Positions 1 through 7,999 of a stretch of 64,000 bases of DNA are shown piece by piece; position 1 is the first letter of the stretch; each line of letters opens with the position of its first letter. The notes beneath the pieces were generated by a model. It was not told the origin of the DNA. It made no database searches and saw only the letters and a program-made list of their open reading frames with translations. The translations under genes and the position numbers were made by a program. Location of the stretch: positions 1,116,001 to 1,180,000 of the forward strand of contig NZ_SLXQ01000001.1 of assembly GCF_004340875.1 (NCBI RefSeq). The letters run 5' to 3'. This DNA comes from Tamaricihabitans halophyticus. Lineage in GTDB: Bacteria > Actinomycetota > Actinomycetes > Mycobacteriales > Pseudonocardiaceae.

Positions 1-227
1 GATTCCTCGCCCTGCGCGATACCGCGTTCACCAACCCGGAGTCACACTTCCACCACTACGCGAGCCTGCCGGATTCGCGGGCAAGGGCCGAGGCCGCCCG
101 CCTGTGGTGGGAGATCAACCACCCGAACCTGGTGCAGAACATCCTGCCGACCAGGCCGAGGGCGACGCTCGTACTGCGCAAGGACGCCGACCACGGCATC
201 AGCAGGGTGCGGCTGCGCAAGCTCTAG
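1..227 (+). CDS. coaA: Type I pantothenate kinase, C-terminal fragment
   Basis: The reading frame is open from the window edge and ends with TAG at 225-227. The last 74 residues match the C-terminus of bacterial type I pantothenate kinase: an [12 protein letters not shown] stretch, then [20 protein letters not shown], then a final RVRLRKL. CoaA phosphorylates pantothenate in the first committed step of coenzyme A synthesis in the cytoplasm. The P-loop half lies outside the window. The last six codons recur once, 169 bp downstream (379-396), which is unusual and is reported as a finding. Confidence 0.93.
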   Translation, partial: FLALRDTAFTNPESHFHHYASLPDSRARAEAARLWWEINHPNLVQNILPTRPRATLVLRKDADHGISRVRLRKL

Positions 228-396
228 AGCTTGTGGGCCCTCGCCGGCCGGCGCAATCCTGGAAAACCGCGCCGAGCGAGCATGTGTCACGCTCAGCCAC
301 CGCAAGATCCCTAAAGAACGCGGTCAGGTGTACCCCGGCGACCGCACCCCGCACCAACGCCTTCTCTTCAACAGGGCGCGGTTGCGCAAGCTCTAG
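210..396 (+). repeat. Direct repeat of the coaA 3' end
   Basis: Positions 210-227 (the last five sense codons and stop of coaA) and 379-396 are identical at 17 of 18 bases. The second copy also reads RLRKL-stop. The 151 bp between them carry one copy of the 26-nt interspersed palindrome (299-324). A duplicated gene tail flanking inserted DNA can be left by an insertion or integration event; chance is a weaker explanation. Confidence 0.6.
299..324. repeat. 26-nt interspersed palindrome, copy 1
   Basis: Starts ACCGCAAGAT and ends AACGCGGT with CCCTAAAG between. It lies between the convergent ends of coaA and the S15-type hydrolase. Same length and near-same sequence as five other copies in the window. 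Confidence 0.85.
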
Positions 397-402
397 ACAG
401 CA

Positions 403-2046
403 CTACGACTGCGCCACCCGCAAGCTCGCCGGCGCGCTGTTCGGCGATTCGAAGATCACCGTGCTGCCCTGCTCGCTTTCGCTGCCGTAGCGCGCGTCCA
501 TGGTGTCCACCACCAGCGTGAGTTGGTGTCCAGCCGGCACTTTCCAGGCAATCGAGTTCAGCTCCAGGTCGATCTCCCGCGGCTGGCCGGGCGTCGCATC
601 CCGCAGGGTCATCGGCGCGTGCGTGATCAGCGAGCCCTTCCCGTGCGGCCCGGTGTCGTAGAGGTAGGCGACCAGGGTGGTGTTCGGCGCGCTCGGTGTG
701 ACGGCCGCACGCAACCGTGGGCTACCGGTCACCATGGTGTCTTGCGCAAACGCTTGCCCCGACCATACGGCCGCGCGGGAGCGGTCAATCAGCGGGGTAG
801 CGACGCCCACGGGCAGCTTCAGGTAACCCTGTAGTGCCCCGCTGAGGATCATGACACCGCTGTTCGCGATGGTGTCCTTGCCCGCCTGGATGGTGCGCTG
901 CCAGCCGCTCGCGGGCTGCTCTCCGAGTTCCTGCTCGCCGAGGTAATAGCGCTTTTCCGGCTGCTGCGCGGCGGCCCAGTCCGGGTAGCCCTCCCAATCT
1001 GGGTAGCTCTGCCAGCCTTGCTCGTTGACCGCCTTGAGCCGTACGGGTTCTTCCTTGTCAATCCCGTTCTGCTCGTCGCGCAGGTAGCGATCGAACCACC
1101 TGGTGGTATCCGCCCAGATCTCGTTGGGCAGCCCGAACAAGCCAGTCAGCTCCAGGGTGGCATGGTCACCAGGGCTGAACATCAGCCGCTTGGGTACCTC
1201 GAGCCGTTCGTAGAAGTCGGCGTACTGGTTGGGCGCGAAGATGCCGTCCTGCCAGGCGTTGGCCAGCATGACCGCGGGCCGGTTCGCGTTCAGCTCGGCG
1301 ACCTTGGTGGACGCGGAACGCTCCGGGGCGGCTTTCAGCGCCTCCTCGATATCGCCCGCGCGGTAATCCGCCTCGAGTTTGCGCAGCATCGGGCTCGGCC
1401 GCCCAGTGATCTTGCCCAACGCGAGCAGGGCTTCAATGGACTGCGTGGTCAGCGTTTCGTTCCGGTAGAGCGATTCGGTGAGGTCGGCCCAACCACTCAG
1501 TGCGGACACGGCGCGTACCCGATTGTCCTCGGCGGCGGTGAGCAGGCTGAGGCCCGCGCCGTAGGAGACACCGGCCATGCCGACGCGCGCCGGATCAGCC
1601 GGCAGGTTCGCCAGACCCCAGTCGATCACCTTGCGCGCATCGGACACATCCGAAGGACCAGCCACCTCGATCCCGCCGCCGGAGGTCCAGAACCCCCTGG
1701 CGGCGTAGCTGATCACCGCGTAGTCACCGGAACCAGCGAGCCGCAGCGCGGCGCCGACGTATTCCACGCTCGGCATGCCCCAGCTGCCCGGCATCACGAG
1801 TAGCGGATGCGGGCCAGGGGTTTTCGGCGTGACCGTGACCCCGCTCAGGCTGATCCCGTCATGCCCTGGGATGCGCTCGTAGCTGATGTCGACGCCCTGT
1901 GCGGCCGCCTGCTCGGCGAATTCGGCGGGCGCCGCGCCGGGGGTTTCGCCCGGCCGCGCCGCCGATTCGGTGGCTTGCGCGGGGACGGTGCCCAATCCAA
2001 GCAGTGCTGCCAAGACCAGTAGTGCGACCGCTCGTAAAGCCCGCAT
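403..2046 (-). CDS. Secreted CocE/NonD (S15-type) alpha/beta hydrolase
   Basis: A 547-residue exported hydrolase. Residues 1-25 form a signal peptide (hydrophobic VALLVLAALLGLG, cleavage near AQA). An alpha/beta-hydrolase core follows. The nucleophile elbow GVSYGAG puts the serine at about residue 161, and an Asp in WQDGIF and a His in PGDHAT complete a likely triad. The C-terminal 200 residues form a beta-rich domain like that of the X-Pro dipeptidyl-peptidase/CocE family. This family includes peptidases, cocaine-type esterases and acyl hydrolases, so the substrate cannot be named. It is monocistronic, convergent with coaA and divergent from the response regulator. Confidence 0.85.
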   Translation of the reverse strand: MRALRAVALLVLAALLGLGTVPAQATESAARPGETPGAAPAEFAEQAAAQGVDISYERIPGHDGISLSGVTVTPKTPGPHPLLVMPGSWGMPSVEYVGAALRLAGSGDYAVISYAARGFWTSGGGIEVAGPSDVSDARKVIDWGLANLPADPARVGMAGVSYGAGLSLLTAAEDNRVRAVSALSGWADLTESLYRNETLTTQSIEALLALGKITGRPSPMLRKLEADYRAGDIEEALKAAPERSASTKVAELNANRPAVMLANAWQDGIFAPNQYADFYERLEVPKRLMFSPGDHATLELTGLFGLPNEIWADTTRWFDRYLRDEQNGIDKEEPVRLKAVNEQGWQSYPDWEGYPDWAAAQQPEKRYYLGEQELGEQPASGWQRTIQAGKDTIANSGVMILSGALQGYLKLPVGVATPLIDRSRAAVWSGQAFAQDTMVTGSPRLRAAVTPSAPNTTLVAYLYDTGPHGKGSLITHAPMTLRDATPGQPREIDLELNSIAWKVPAGHQLTLVVDTMDARYGSESEQGSTVIFESPNSAPASLRVAQS

Positions 2047-2177
2047 CTCGCCCTCCGCTGGCTGTCCTTTTTTGGCTACCCGTTAGTAGATACCGGACAG
2101 TAGCCTGTGTTGTGATCCAGAGCATCCCCCATCCGTAGGACACTCGCGCGCGAGCGGCGGCGCAGTACCGTGAGGTT

Positions 2178-2825
2178 GTGCCGATCCGTGTGCTCCTCGT
2201 CGACGACCATGAGCTGGTGCGGCGCGGCCTGCGGGACGTGCTGGACACCGAGCGGGATATCCGCGTGGTCGCCGAGGCCGCCGGGGTGGGTGAGGCGCTT
2301 GCCCAGGCGAACGCGAACCCGGTGGATGTGGCGGTGGTGGATGTCCGGCTGCCGGATGGGGACGGTGTCGCGCTGTGCCGCGAACTGCGTGCCGGTTCGC
2401 CAGCGCCGGCCTGCCTGGTACTTACCGCGTTCGATGACGAGGAGGCCGTGGTCGGGGCGATCATGGCGGGTGCGGCGGGGTATCTGCTGAAGCAGGTACG
2501 CGGGCAGGACCTGGTGACCGCGGTACGGGAGGTCGCCGCCGGCAGATCGTTGCTCGATCCGGCCACGACGACACGGGTGCTCGACCGGCTGCGCAACGCT
2601 GATAACCAGGATGCGCTCGCCCAGCTGAGCGAACGCGAGCGCGCGGTGCTCGAGCTGATCGGCGAAGGGCACTCCAACCGGGAGATCGCCGAGCGGCTGT
2701 TTCTCGCGGAGAAGACCGTCAAGAACTACGTGACCTCGGTGCTCGCCAAACTGGGGATGCAACGGCGCACGCAGGCGGCCGCATGGCTGGCGCGGCGCGC
2801 GCACGAACGCCGACACAACGCTTGA
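2178..2825 (+). CDS. NarL/LuxR response regulator, DevR/DosR-like
   Basis: A 215-residue two-component regulator. The receiver domain (1-120) has acidic residues D9/D10, phospho-acceptor D55 (VVDVRLPD), a Thr in VLTAFD and Lys in YLLKQVRG. The LuxR-type HTH (about 148-208) contains SNREIAERLFLAEKTVKNYV. The VDDHE start, the VRLPDG loop and FLAEKTVKNYV followed by LAKLGMQRRTQAA are very like mycobacterial DosR (DevR), the hypoxia/NO response regulator. A GAF-type kinase sits 4 kb downstream beside cydABDC, and a DosR-type box precedes cydA, so that is the probable partner and target. Kinase and regulator are not adjacent. Start ATG/GTG choice: GTG at 2178. Confidence 0.9.
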   Translation: MPIRVLLVDDHELVRRGLRDVLDTERDIRVVAEAAGVGEALAQANANPVDVAVVDVRLPDGDGVALCRELRAGSPAPACLVLTAFDDEEAVVGAIMAGAAGYLLKQVRGQDLVTAVREVAAGRSLLDPATTTRVLDRLRNADNQDALAQLSERERAVLELIGEGHSNREIAERLFLAEKTVKNYVTSVLAKLGMQRRTQAAAWLARRAHERRHNA

Positions 2826-2846
2826 TACCGCGCAGCGTGCACGGAG

Positions 2847-2872
2847 ACCGCAATCTTTAGGGATCTTGCGGT
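2847..2872. repeat. 26-nt interspersed palindrome, copy 2
   Basis: Lies 21 bp past the stop of the DevR-like gene, in inverse orientation to copy 1. Its arms ACCGCAA and TTGCGGT pair perfectly over 7 bp, so it can form a hairpin with a 12-nt loop. Confidence 0.85.
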
Positions 2873-2950
2873 TGTGGGGCGGCCGCTTGTGCGCATGGGG
2901 CATAAAGTTGTGGGGTGCGGGACATAGGGCGCTCGGCGGGGGAACGTATA

Positions 2951-2961
2951 CCCCCCCCCCC
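2951..2961 (+). repeat. Run of 11 C just upstream of a gene start
   Basis: Eleven consecutive C residues, ending 17 bp before the GTG start at 2979. This is a slippage-prone tract, placed in the 5' untranslated region of the GT-B-like gene. Confidence 0.9.
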
Positions 2962-2978
2962 AACGTTTTTGGCGGAAC

Positions 2979-4598
2979 GTGCTGCTCGATGAGCGGCTAC
3001 GCCCGTGGCGCACGGTTGATTTCACCCGCCGCGTGCTTGTGCTCGCCCGCACCGTCACCACGCTGACCCGCTGCCTGGACATCCTGGCGCTGCTGCACGA
3101 CGATCCGCGCCTGCAGGTGTTGTTCAGCTATGACCAGGACCATCCGGCGCGGTTGGGCACCGGTGTCGCGGAGTATCTTGCGGCGCTGGATGCCCCGGTG
3201 ATCAGCTGGGCGCAGGCCCGCGCGCACCGGTTCGATCTGATCATCGCGGCCAGCGAGAACGATCAACTGGCCGAATTGGACGGACCGATTCTGCTGCTGC
3301 CGCACGGGATCGGTTTCCAGAAGTACTACCCGGACACCTCGGTGATCGCGGGCATGGACCCGGCGCGGCTACTCCACGAGGGCAACGTGCTGCCGGCCGC
3401 GATCGCGCTTTCCCACCACGATCAGCTGAACCAGCTGCGCGCCAGCTGTCCGCAAGCTACCGCCGCGGGCACGGTGATCGGCGACCCGGCACTTGACCGG
3501 CTACTCGCTTCGCGCCGGCATACCGGGGTGTTCCGCGATCGGCTCGGTACCGGCGAGCGCAAGCTGGTGGTACTGGCGACAACCTGGGGACCGGATTCAC
3601 TACTGGGTAGTTGGCCGGAACTGCCGGAGCGGCTGCTCGCCGAACTACCTGCCGATGAGTACGCTGTGGCGGCGATTCTGCATCCGGGTATCGCCGCCGC
3701 GCACGGCGGTTGGCAGCTGCGGTCCTGGTTCGCCGGCGCCAGCGCGGCAGGGCTCCTCCTGGCTGGTCCGGACGAGTGGCAGGCGATCCTGTTGGCAGCG
3801 CACTGTGCCATTGTGGATGGTGGCTCGCTCGCGCTGTACGCGGCGGCACTGGATATCCCGCTGTTACTCGGCGCGGAGAACGCGAACACGGTCGCCGGTT
3901 CGCCAATGGCGGAGCTGGCGGCGTGCGCTCCGTGGCTACGCGGCGCCGATCCGCTTGCTGGGCAGCTCGGCGCGGTGGTGCATAACCATCCGGCACGGGC
4001 TTACTGGCCCATCGTCAAGCAGGCGGCCGCGTATGCCGGCGAGTCGGCCCCATTACTTCGCGCGTTGCTTTACCGCCTCGTTGGCCTGTCCGAACCGGAC
4101 ACTCCGGCGGAGTTCGAACCGGTGTCACCGGTGGCCGCCAGCCCGGCCGAGCCGGTGAGCTATCTGGTTGGCGGCGTACCGGGTCCCGAAGGTGTTGCCA
4201 TTACTCGCTTTCCCGCCAACACCCGGAGTTCCACCAGACCACCGGTGGATTACCGGCATCTGACCGCGGCGATGGACCGGGCCGGGCTGGCGGCGCTGGA
4301 GGCAGCCAGCGTGCTGTATCTACCTGTCGATGCGGCGTGGCCGGATCGGGCGCACCGCGCGCTGCGCGAGTGGCCGCACGCGAGGCTGGTCGCGCAGCGC
4401 CGCTCCGATCGGGATTGTGTGGTGTACGCACGGGACGGTACGGAGCTGGTGCTGAGCGCGGCGGGTTCCGGCTTCGACCCGTTGGTGCTTGCCTCGCTCG
4501 GCTACGTGCGATTGGCCGAGCGCGGTGCTGTCCCACCAAGAGATGAGCTTCGGCTTGCGGAGCGCCGGATTCCGGTCAGTGTTCGGCCAGCGCTTTGA
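2979..4598 (+). CDS. Uncharacterised GT-B-like protein (CDP-glycerol transferase-type fold suspected)
   Basis: A 539-residue cytoplasmic protein without signal peptide or membrane segments. I do not recognise a named family. Residues 15-200 look like the N-terminal half of a GT-B glycosyl or glycerophosphotransferase: alternating strands, LLLPHGIGFQKYYP, then SHHDQLNQL. The second half has a nucleotide-site-like segment, HCAIVDGGSLALYAAALDIP (near 270-290), typical of such folds. Residues about 375-539 are less conserved in appearance. Start GTG 2979 is preceded by GGCGG. The 3' end overlaps the convergent STAND gene by 23 bp. Function is inferred only from fold-like motifs. Confidence 0.6.
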   Translation: MLLDERLRPWRTVDFTRRVLVLARTVTTLTRCLDILALLHDDPRLQVLFSYDQDHPARLGTGVAEYLAALDAPVISWAQARAHRFDLIIAASENDQLAELDGPILLLPHGIGFQKYYPDTSVIAGMDPARLLHEGNVLPAAIALSHHDQLNQLRASCPQATAAGTVIGDPALDRLLASRRHTGVFRDRLGTGERKLVVLATTWGPDSLLGSWPELPERLLAELPADEYAVAAILHPGIAAAHGGWQLRSWFAGASAAGLLLAGPDEWQAILLAAHCAIVDGGSLALYAAALDIPLLLGAENANTVAGSPMAELAACAPWLRGADPLAGQLGAVVHNHPARAYWPIVKQAAAYAGESAPLLRALLYRLVGLSEPDTPAEFEPVSPVAASPAEPVSYLVGGVPGPEGVAITRFPANTRSSTRPPVDYRHLTAAMDRAGLAALEAASVLYLPVDAAWPDRAHRALREWPHARLVAQRRSDRDCVVYARDGTELVLSAAGSGFDPLVLASLGYVRLAERGAVPPRDELRLAERRIPVSVRPAL

Positions 4599-6771
4599 GT
4601 TCGGCGAGGTAGCGGTTCAGCCTTGGCAGTCCGGCACGGATCGCCGCTTCGGCGAGTCCGCCCCAGATGCGGCGCGCCTCGGTAAACTGGCCGGCGGCAC
4701 TGGCCAGCCCGGCGGACAGCTCGGCGATTTCCCATTCGTACTGGGTGTTGCCTTCCCGGGCGAGGATGTCGCGGGCGCGGTTCAGTTCGTACTGTCCCCA
4801 GTCGGGTTGGCCGTTCGCGTCGTGGACCTTGGTGCGCACCATGTGGATCCTGGCGAGGTTGCGGCCCGCCGCCTGCGGTAGCCGCTGCGCCTCGTCGAGC
4901 AGTTCCATGGGCGACCCTCGTTGCTCGACAAGGATATTGGCGAGCATCCGCAGGTGAATCACCAGGGCGGCACCGTCCTGGTCGGCCCGGTCGATGCGCA
5001 CTGCCTCGTTGAGCTGTGCCACGGCTTCCCTGAGATCCGGCGAGTCTGGACTGTCCAGTTTGGCGCGGATCTCTTCGTAGCGCCCGTGGAATTCGTGCAT
5101 GGATGCGCGCAACCGGCGGAAGTTGTCTTCGGGCAACTGGCCGAATTCCTGCCAAGCCAGCTCGAGATTGGTTTTCGCCGAGGCTAGTTCCGCGCGCAGG
5201 AAGAACATCCTGGCCTGCATCGCGTAAGCCCTGGCGAGCATCGCGCGATGCTGATCAGCGGGTTCGCCGGCAAGCAACTGTCGCGCCGATTCGAGCACTA
5301 CTTCGTTCAGCGCCTGATACCAACCATACTGCGCATCGTTGAGTACGCTGATCTCCAGCGCGCCGCCCAGCTGGCATACTTCCAGGTGCATACCCAGTTC
5401 CGCCGCCTTGTGCACGGCGTCGAGTAGCACCCAGCGAATCGAGTCCACAGCGGATTCTGCTACCGGCTGGAACCGTTCCGGATAGAGCCGCAGCCGATCC
5501 GGTTTGCCATGGACGTCGGCGGTGACCGCGCGGTCCCGCAGATGCCCGATCACTCGGCGATAAGCATCGGTACATTGCGCTTGGCCCGGCTCATCGAGCG
5601 TCGCGAGCAGCTGCCCGCGTACCGGTTCGTCCACGCGGAACCATGTGGCGCCAGTCCTGTTGACCAGATGTAGATCCCGCAGCTGGCGCAGGGTTCGGCT
5701 GGTGTCTGCCTCGTCCTGGTTGAGCACAATGCCGGCGAGCTGGTGATCGAAGCCGCGTGCACAGCAGCCGGCGAGCAGCGTGATTGCCTGCCGTAGCCGA
5801 GGATCGATCTTTTCCAGCGACTGGTCGATCGCCGCGCCGAGTACCGCGTCGAGATGCGCCAGGCCACGCTCGCGTAGCCGGTTCACCAGCCGGGCCACTG
5901 GTTCGCTGCCGGTCGTGCCGAGCCGCAGCTCCAGGCCGAGGTACTGGATCGGCTCCGGCAGATAGCCGGCCAGATCGAGCAGCTGGGCCACGGCTGCCGG
6001 TTCCCGCTCCAGCATCGCGCGATCGCGGCAGTGATCCGCGAGCAGCAACCAGGCGCCCTCGGCGTCCATCTCCGCCAGCACCACGCACGTATAGTGCAGC
6101 CGTAGCTCGCCGGTCAGCTGGTCGGTGCAGACGAGCAGTTGGTTAGCCGGATGCGCCGGTTCGAACGGGACGATTTCCTCCATTCCGCGCGCGCCACGCA
6201 GGATGATCAGCACGTTGCCGGCGAGCAGGGCCTTACGGAATTGCAGTTTCAGTTCGGCTGACTTCTCGGCGATATCGGTATCGGCTATCCCGAGCTCGCC
6301 GAGCTGTTCCCGGTATACGCCGGGCCAGTTCACCTCCTCCCCGCCGATGCGGTGCTCGTCGAGGTTGATCTCGAGCACCGCTCGGTGGAATCGCTCCCGG
6401 TGCACCTCGGCGTAGTGACGCGTAAACGCCCCTCGTCCGCTGCCGGAACGGCCGCTGATGATCGTGACGTCGCCGTCCGGGGTCTGGGCGAGTGCGGCCA
6501 TGCGGTCCCGCAATGGGTTGGGCGCGGGGAGAGCGCGCGGATGACGGCTGATCGCGCTGCGCGCGGCGAGCACCTTGCCGAGTTCGGCGGCCCATTCGGG
6601 GTCCTGTTCGGCCAGCTCACGCACCTGCTCGGCAAGCGCCTCCTGGTCCACGGAGGGCTCGCCGCGCTTCGCCCGGAACACTTTGACCAGGCCGTCTTTG
6701 CTTTTCGTGTACAGCTCAGTAAGCATGATGCCGGTCACCTGCGTGAGCATGTCCCGCGTTAGTTCATCCAC
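4576..6771 (-). CDS. STAND/NB-ARC-like protein with TPR C-terminus and degenerate P-loop
   Basis: 731 residues. An N-terminal helical segment (1-75) of the type preceding NTPase domains in actinobacterial NLR-like proteins is followed by an NTPase-like core. The Walker A position reads GRSGSGRGAF (about 107-116): Lys is replaced by Arg and the Ser/Thr by Gly. The Walker B strand NVLIILRGARG (about 190-200) lacks the expected acidic pair. A winged-helix-like region follows (about 300-390), then a helical TPR-like region from about 430 to the end. Classical ATP hydrolysis therefore looks unlikely. STAND proteins act as scaffolding or defence switches; no effector domain is visible. It is divergent from no gene directly and overlaps the GT-B-like gene at the 3' end. 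Confidence 0.7.
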   Translation of the reverse strand: MDELTRDMLTQVTGIMLTELYTKSKDGLVKVFRAKRGEPSVDQEALAEQVRELAEQDPEWAAELGKVLAARSAISRHPRALPAPNPLRDRMAALAQTPDGDVTIISGRSGSGRGAFTRHYAEVHRERFHRAVLEINLDEHRIGGEEVNWPGVYREQLGELGIADTDIAEKSAELKLQFRKALLAGNVLIILRGARGMEEIVPFEPAHPANQLLVCTDQLTGELRLHYTCVVLAEMDAEGAWLLLADHCRDRAMLEREPAAVAQLLDLAGYLPEPIQYLGLELRLGTTGSEPVARLVNRLRERGLAHLDAVLGAAIDQSLEKIDPRLRQAITLLAGCCARGFDHQLAGIVLNQDEADTSRTLRQLRDLHLVNRTGATWFRVDEPVRGQLLATLDEPGQAQCTDAYRRVIGHLRDRAVTADVHGKPDRLRLYPERFQPVAESAVDSIRWVLLDAVHKAAELGMHLEVCQLGGALEISVLNDAQYGWYQALNEVVLESARQLLAGEPADQHRAMLARAYAMQARMFFLRAELASAKTNLELAWQEFGQLPEDNFRRLRASMHEFHGRYEEIRAKLDSPDSPDLREAVAQLNEAVRIDRADQDGAALVIHLRMLANILVEQRGSPMELLDEAQRLPQAAGRNLARIHMVRTKVHDANGQPDWGQYELNRARDILAREGNTQYEWEIAELSAGLASAAGQFTEARRIWGGLAEAAIRAGLPRLNRYLAELKALAEH

Positions 6772-6826
6772 CGCCGCCCCCAGGTTCGCGATACGCCGTC
6801 TAACAAGGTGAGTCGATCACGTCACG

Positions 6827-7999
6827 TCATGCTACCGGGATACGGAAGAGCACGCGGGTGCCCCGGCGGGCCGAGGTGTGCACCTCGCAGTACCCGCCGG
6901 CGGCGGTGGCCCGCTCTTCGAGGTGGGCCAACCCGCGCCGAGTGACACCGCCGGGGATACCGCAGCCGTCGTCGGTCACCTCGAGCGACAACCAGCCATC
7001 CGCGCTACCTATCCGCACCGTGGTGTGTGCCGCACCGGAGTGTCTGACCACATTGGACAGTGATTCGCGGAGCGCGGCACGGGCATGGTCGGCGGACTCC
7101 GCTGGCACGTTCGCCAAGCCGCCGGAGAGCTTGAGGGATGGCGCGTAGCCGAGCAGTTCGCCGGCGACGTCCACCTCGGCATGCGCGGAGGCTGCGAGGT
7201 CGCTTGTGGACGGTTGGCCGCCGGGGTCGGGGTCGCGCAGCGCGCGCACCGTATCGCGGACTTCGGCGATGGTGCCGTCCAGCTGGTCAACGGCGTCGGC
7301 GAGCCGGGCGGAATCCTGCCGGCCGAGCTTGCCGCCGAGTTTTCGGCCGAGCAGATCGAGCTGCACGCCGACCGCGTAGAGCCGCTGCACCAGCACGTCG
7401 TGCAGATCGCGGGCGAGGCGTTCGCGTTCCTCGTAGACCGCGATCCGGCGGCGCGCGGTGGCGCCTTCGGCGAGCACCTGCACCAGCGCTGCCTGGGTGG
7501 CGAAGGCGGTGAGTACTTCCACGCTTGCCGGTTCGAATCCGGCCGCGCCGCGCCTGCGGTACACGGTGAGCGCGCCGAGCCGACGATCCTTGGTGCCGAA
7601 CGGCGCGGCGGCGAACGGCCCGTAGCCACGAAGTTCCTTGGGCACATAGGGAGCGGTGCGCGGATCGGAGGTGAAGTCCTGCACGACCAGCGGCACGCCA
7701 CGGCGGGCCACCCGAGCCGCGGAGGAGCGCGCGGACAGGGTGAGCCCGACCGGATTGCTCGCCGCGTATTCCGGGGCGCCCGCTCCGGCGGTGCCGTGCG
7801 CGGCTTCGACGGTGAGCTGGCCGTCCGCGCCGCTCGCCATCACCAGGCCAAGGTCCGCTTCGGCAAGTTCGGCTGCTTTGCGCACGATCAGTTCGAGTAC
7901 TTCGCCAGGGTCATCCACGGTGAGCGCGGCATTGGCGATCGCGGTGGACGCGCTCAGCGCGCGTGTGGCGAGTGTGGTGTCCATTGTGCTTTCAGGCAT
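6827..7999 (-). CDS. GAF-domain histidine kinase, DevS/DosT- or LuxR-partner type
   Basis: About 390 residues. It contains one GAF domain (about 30-170), then a HisKA_3 dimerisation segment with RLARDLHDVLVQRLYA (phospho-His near 200), then an HATPase domain with N-box ESLSNVVRHS and DDGCGIPGG. This is the architecture of kinases pairing with NarL/DosR regulators. DosS/DosT bear two GAF domains with heme in the first; here only one is seen and heme binding cannot be judged. The ATG at 7999 overlaps the cydDC stop by 8 bp; an ATG at 7984 and an upstream start at 8023 are alternatives. Last gene of the cyd operon; probable partner is the DevR-like regulator at 2178. Confidence 0.87.
   Translation of the reverse strand: MPESTMDTTLATRALSASTAIANAALTVDDPGEVLELIVRKAAELAEADLGLVMASGADGQLTVEAAHGTAGAGAPEYAASNPVGLTLSARSSAARVARRGVPLVVQDFTSDPRTAPYVPKELRGYGPFAAAPFGTKDRRLGALTVYRRRGAAGFEPASVEVLTAFATQAALVQVLAEGATARRRIAVYEERERLARDLHDVLVQRLYAVGVQLDLLGRKLGGKLGRQDSARLADAVDQLDGTIAEVRDTVRALRDPDPGGQPSTSDLAASAHAEVDVAGELLGYAPSLKLSGGLANVPAESADHARAALRESLSNVVRHSGAAHTTVRIGSADGWLSLEVTDDGCGIPGGVTRRGLAHLEERATAAGGYCEVHTSARRGTRVLFRIPVA

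Noticed and set aside
403-2046. Many long open frames on the opposite strand of real genes (for example 1018-1803, 7085-8050, 12391-13437, 17532-18263, 35707-36936).
   Set aside because: They are codon-position shadows of GC-rich coding genes. They have basic, low-complexity translations without family motifs and lack ribosome sites.
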